Notes under the pieces: generated by a model
Told to the model about the DNA's origin: nothing
What the model saw: the letters and a program-made list of their open reading frames with translations, nothing else
Database searches by the model: none
Made by a program: the position numbers and the translations under genes
In this document: positions 61,401 through 64,000 of the stretch, piece after piece
Position numbering within the stretch: position 1 is the stretch's first letter
Layout: every line of letters begins with the position of its first letter
From: Voacanga thouarsii
Lineage: Eukaryota; Streptophyta; Magnoliopsida; Gentianales; Apocynaceae
Direction of reading: 5' to 3'
NCBI GenBank assembly: GCA_026120185.1
Contig: JANUWF010003367.1
Location: 4,317,228-4,381,227, forward strand
Length of the DNA: 64,000 nt

Positions 61401-62216
61401 TTGGCTATGCTGCTGAGCTTGGGAACTATGCAGAATATAGTGGTGCTCCTAATGAACAGGAGGTTCTGCAGTATGCCAGAGTTGTAATTGATGTAAGCAC
61501 TATGCTATTTTATCATGCTAGAGTCAATTCATTATTTATAATTAATTGCCCATTTTCCATGGAGTCAACATCATGTGCCTGCCTAGACATTGTCCGTGTC
61601 ATTCCCTAAATGATCAAAATCCTGAAAGATACCTCAAACTACAGAAGCTATTCTGGCCTAACAAAGTGATCTCTCTCTCTTGTTTACAGTGTGCAACTGC
61701 AGAGCCTGATGGCCGCAAGAGAGCCCTTGTAATAGGTGGTGGAATAGCCAACTTCACTGATGTCGCTGCCACATTCAATGGCATAATTCGAGCTTTGAAG
61801 GAAAAGGTTCATAAATTTCAACAGCTCTGTGTGATACATATGCCATTTTTATAAAGCAAAAAGTCCTTACCTTAGAATGCTAATAACAGGAGCCAAAGCT
61901 TAAAGCTGCAAGAATGAGCCTTTTTGTGAGGAGGGGTGGTCCAAATTACCAGAAGGGTCTTGCCAAAATGAGAACTCTTGGAGAGGAAATTGGCATCCCA
62001 ATTGAGGTAGAAGAACAAATATCATATCTACAAAGCATTTCTGCATTTTTAATGGGCAGCTTTCAATGGAATCAAATTCATTTCATAGTTTTTCACATGC
62101 TTTGAAAGGTGCTGAAGATTTGTTGGCTTCTACTTTTGTTGCAGGTCTATGGCCCTGAGGCTACAATGACAGGCATATGCAAAGAGGCAATTGAGTGCAT
62201 AAGTGCTGCTGCTTAG
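58420..62216 (+). CDS. ACLA: ATP-citrate lyase, subunit A
   Basis: Cytosolic enzyme subunit. With ACLB it makes acetyl-CoA and oxaloacetate from citrate, ATP and CoA, feeding wax, flavonoid and sterol synthesis. Exons: 58420-58518, 59370-59546, 59698-59859, 59975-60055, 60357-60408, 60505-60619, 60758-60839, 61201-61296, 61391-61492, 61690-61806, 61890-62006 and 62145-62216. They join in frame to 423 aa, the standard plant length. The N-terminal half is the ATP-grasp domain ([54 protein letters not shown]). The C-terminal half is the citrate-binding domain ([44 protein letters not shown]). All introns are GT-AG. The gene appears intact. Confidence 0.97.
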
Positions 62217-62241
62217 AGCTCCAATACTACACCATTCATCA

Positions 62242-62247
62242 AATAAA
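62242..62247 (+). terminator. poly(A) signal of ACLA
   Basis: AATAAA 26 bases after the stop codon. It is close to the stop, so a later signal may also be used. Confidence 0.5.
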
Positions 62248-62858
62248 TCTATTTCTTCTCCCAATCCTTTGCCTAAGCAATGTTGAAGTCAAACAACATT
62301 GAACTTTCATTTTTTTATATAAATGACCAGCATGAAGGTTCTCCATTCTAGTGGAATGAATATAACTACTTGGGCCAGTGAAATATTGGACTTCCCCAAC
62401 GTTTTTTTTTTTTCTTTTTTGTTATTTTGTTTTTCGAATTTCTCATCACATTAATCAGTGCAACTACGTATTTCTTTCTTGGTTTGCAATAAAAGGAAAA
62501 TACAAAAAGGAATATAAAAATCTCAAAGGGGTTCAATTCAAGTATGGTCCTAGAAGGCACCTTCAATATTGCGAGGAGCATGACTAACCGGGTTGACAGA
62601 TTGGGTGCAGTGGACTTTAACTTAACGGTTCACTAGACACCCGTTTCAACCCAAGCTTTTACTGACTATATAAGCCCAACCGGACACATCTGATCTGAGG
62701 ATCGAATGACCCAAAAACTTTGAAAAGCCCATCAATGATGGATTTTTAAAAAATCCGATATGAATCGATTTCAATATTTTTTTTTTTTTTGAGTAAGTGA
62801 GAAAATAGTTATACAATAAATAACGGGATTCATGATAACGAGAAAATAAACTACATTC
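62248..62858. other. ACLA 3' flank and intergenic
   Basis: 3' UTR at left. No gene is recognised up to the copia LTR. Confidence 0.5.
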
Positions 62859-63195
62859 TGTTATAAAATTAGGGTAGTGTTAGAATAAAATCTTCACACT
62901 ACACACTAATAAAACTCTAACTATTTTGCACAAGAATTTCTCTCTTTCTTTTCTCTCACAATTTTCTCTAATCTTTTTTTCACAAAATAATGGTGTGTTA
63001 CAAGCTTAGAGAATAACTCTATTTATAGAGCTCTAATTAGTGGATTACATCATGGCATACATCATCTTCCACTAATCTTAATTAGTGGTGTCTCCACTAA
63101 ATGGTGGACATCCATAAAAATCTTCTAATAATTCACATAAATCCATAATTAGTGGAGCCTCCACTAATTAATAAAGATTCCAATAATTCATAATA
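62859..63195 (-). repeat. 3' LTR of copia copy 3
   Basis: 337 bp. In element orientation it starts TATTATGAATT (TG mutated to TA) and ends ATTTTATAACA. It carries the same TATA palindrome as the other LTRs and lacks the 15-bp duplication of copy 1. The adjacent polypurine tract reads CCAAGGGGAG on the minus strand. Confidence 0.9.
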
Positions 63196-64000
63196 CTCCC
63201 CTTGGATGTCCATCCATTACATAAAGAATATGCCTCGTTAAAACCTTACTAGATAAAAACCCGGTGGGAAAAAAATCTAGTGAAGGAAAAAGAGTACACT
63301 ATTCTATATGTCCATTTATTACTCCCCTGATGAGATGATTCCTTTAAATCTTTAAACCGACGCATACCGATTTTATATCTCAACTTTTCAAATGTTGCGA
63401 TTGGTAAAGTCTTCGTGAAAATATCTCGCGAGGTTATCACATGACCGAATTTGTAGCACATCAATTTCACATTTCTTCTGGAGCTCATGAGTAAAGAAGA
63501 ATTTTGGTGAAATATGTTTTGTCCGATCTCCTTTAATATATCCTCCTCGTAATTGAGCTATGCAAGCTGCATTGTCTTCATAAAGAGGAGTTGGAATACC
63601 TTTGATTGATGATAATCCACAACTTTCTCGGATATAATGAATCATGGATCTTAGTCATACACATTCTCGACTTGCTTCATGAATGGCTATAATTTCAGCA
63701 TGATTTGAAGAAGTAGTCTGCTATAGATTGTTTCGTAGAACGCCATGATATAGCGAGTATTTCCACATGTAAATAGATAGCCCGTTTGAGAATGTGCTTT
63801 ATGTGGATCGGATAAATAACCAGACATCCGCATAACCTATCAATGTTGGACTAGTTTTATTTGAATAAAATAATCCGAGATCAATTGTACCTTGGAGATA
63901 TCGAAGGACTTGTTTAATTCCATTCCAATGTCGTCGTGTTGGTGAAGAACTAAATCTTACTAATAAATTGACAGCAAAAGCAATATCAGGCCGTGTGTTA
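63196..64000 (-). pseudogene. copia RNase H / late RT of copy 3, broken
   Basis: The frame at 63645-63388 has RNase H (SSIKGIPTPLYEDNAACIAQ, TKHISPKFFFTHEL). A second frame at 63488-63249 carries the C-terminus. From 63646 to the window edge, further pol sequence matches copy 1 at about 3410-3770, with at least one frame change. Confidence 0.88.

Larger units (their letters stand above)
62859..64000 (-). mobile_element. Ty1/copia element, copy 3 (3' end, runs off the window)
   Basis: Minus-strand orientation, 3' LTR at 62859-63195, then RNase H and the end of RT going right. Base for base it is closest to copy 1, for example the same RNase H frame with LYEDNAACIAQ. The rest of the element lies beyond 64000. 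Confidence 0.92.

Overview
The window is nuclear DNA of a flowering plant, most likely a core eudicot. The evidence is GT-AG introns with T-rich branch regions, AT-rich intergenic DNA, and plant-only families (YABBY, BOI-type RING ligase, TIGR01589 'plant protein 1589', plant-type ATP-citrate lyase A subunit). About half of the sequence is transposon-derived. I cannot name the species from sequence alone.

Layout, left to right. 1-4577: decayed 3' part of a Ty1/copia retrotransposon (copy 1) with its 3' LTR, followed by a G-rich tract. 5704-7239 (+): single-exon F-box/LRR gene with a probable frameshift near its C-terminus. 7883-10346 (-): four-exon pyrrolidone-carboxylate peptidase. 11.3-14.3 kb: repeats. 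14537-17087 (-): three-exon BOI-like RING E3 ligase with an intron-bearing 5' leader reaching about 18.3 kb. 18.3-21.3 kb: no recognised gene. 21321-26800: a second copia element (copy 2) of the same family, bounded by two LTRs. Its protease-integrase section is replaced by about 1.75 kb that carries, antisense, an intron-containing RWP-RK (RKD-type) transcription-factor pseudogene. 26.8-29.2 kb: two Stowaway-like MITEs and a dispersed repeat. 29656-30736 (+): four-exon gene for a 102-aa plant protein 1589. 31136-40129: a 9-kb CACTA (En/Spm) element with a decayed PF03004-type ORF2. 41126-42136 (-): six-exon INO (INNER NO OUTER), an ovule YABBY factor. 42.1-49 kb: a foldback MITE family, an LTR-like block and local tandem repeats. 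50279-54026 (+): eight-exon multispanning membrane protein of the rolling-stone-like family, with one GC-AG intron. 54-58 kb: MITE cluster. 58420-62216 (+): twelve-exon ATP-citrate lyase subunit A (ACLA, 423 aa). 62859-64000 (-): copy 3 of the copia family, running out of the window.

The genes are ordinary single-copy plant genes and do not form an operon or pathway. Their order does carry information. From memory of Arabidopsis, the BOI-like, protein-1589, membrane-protein and ACLA genes match a run around At1g10650-At1g10670, while INO and the C15 peptidase match At1g23420 and At1g23440. Here the two sets are interleaved, as expected of an ancestral segment whose duplicates lost complementary genes in Arabidopsis.

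The most unusual object is the RWP-RK pseudogene inside copia copy 2. Its introns are intact and it is antisense to the element, which is what an antisense transduction through element RNA would leave. All exon coordinates were worked out by hand from splice signals and reading phase. Each multi-exon CDS sums to an intact frame.
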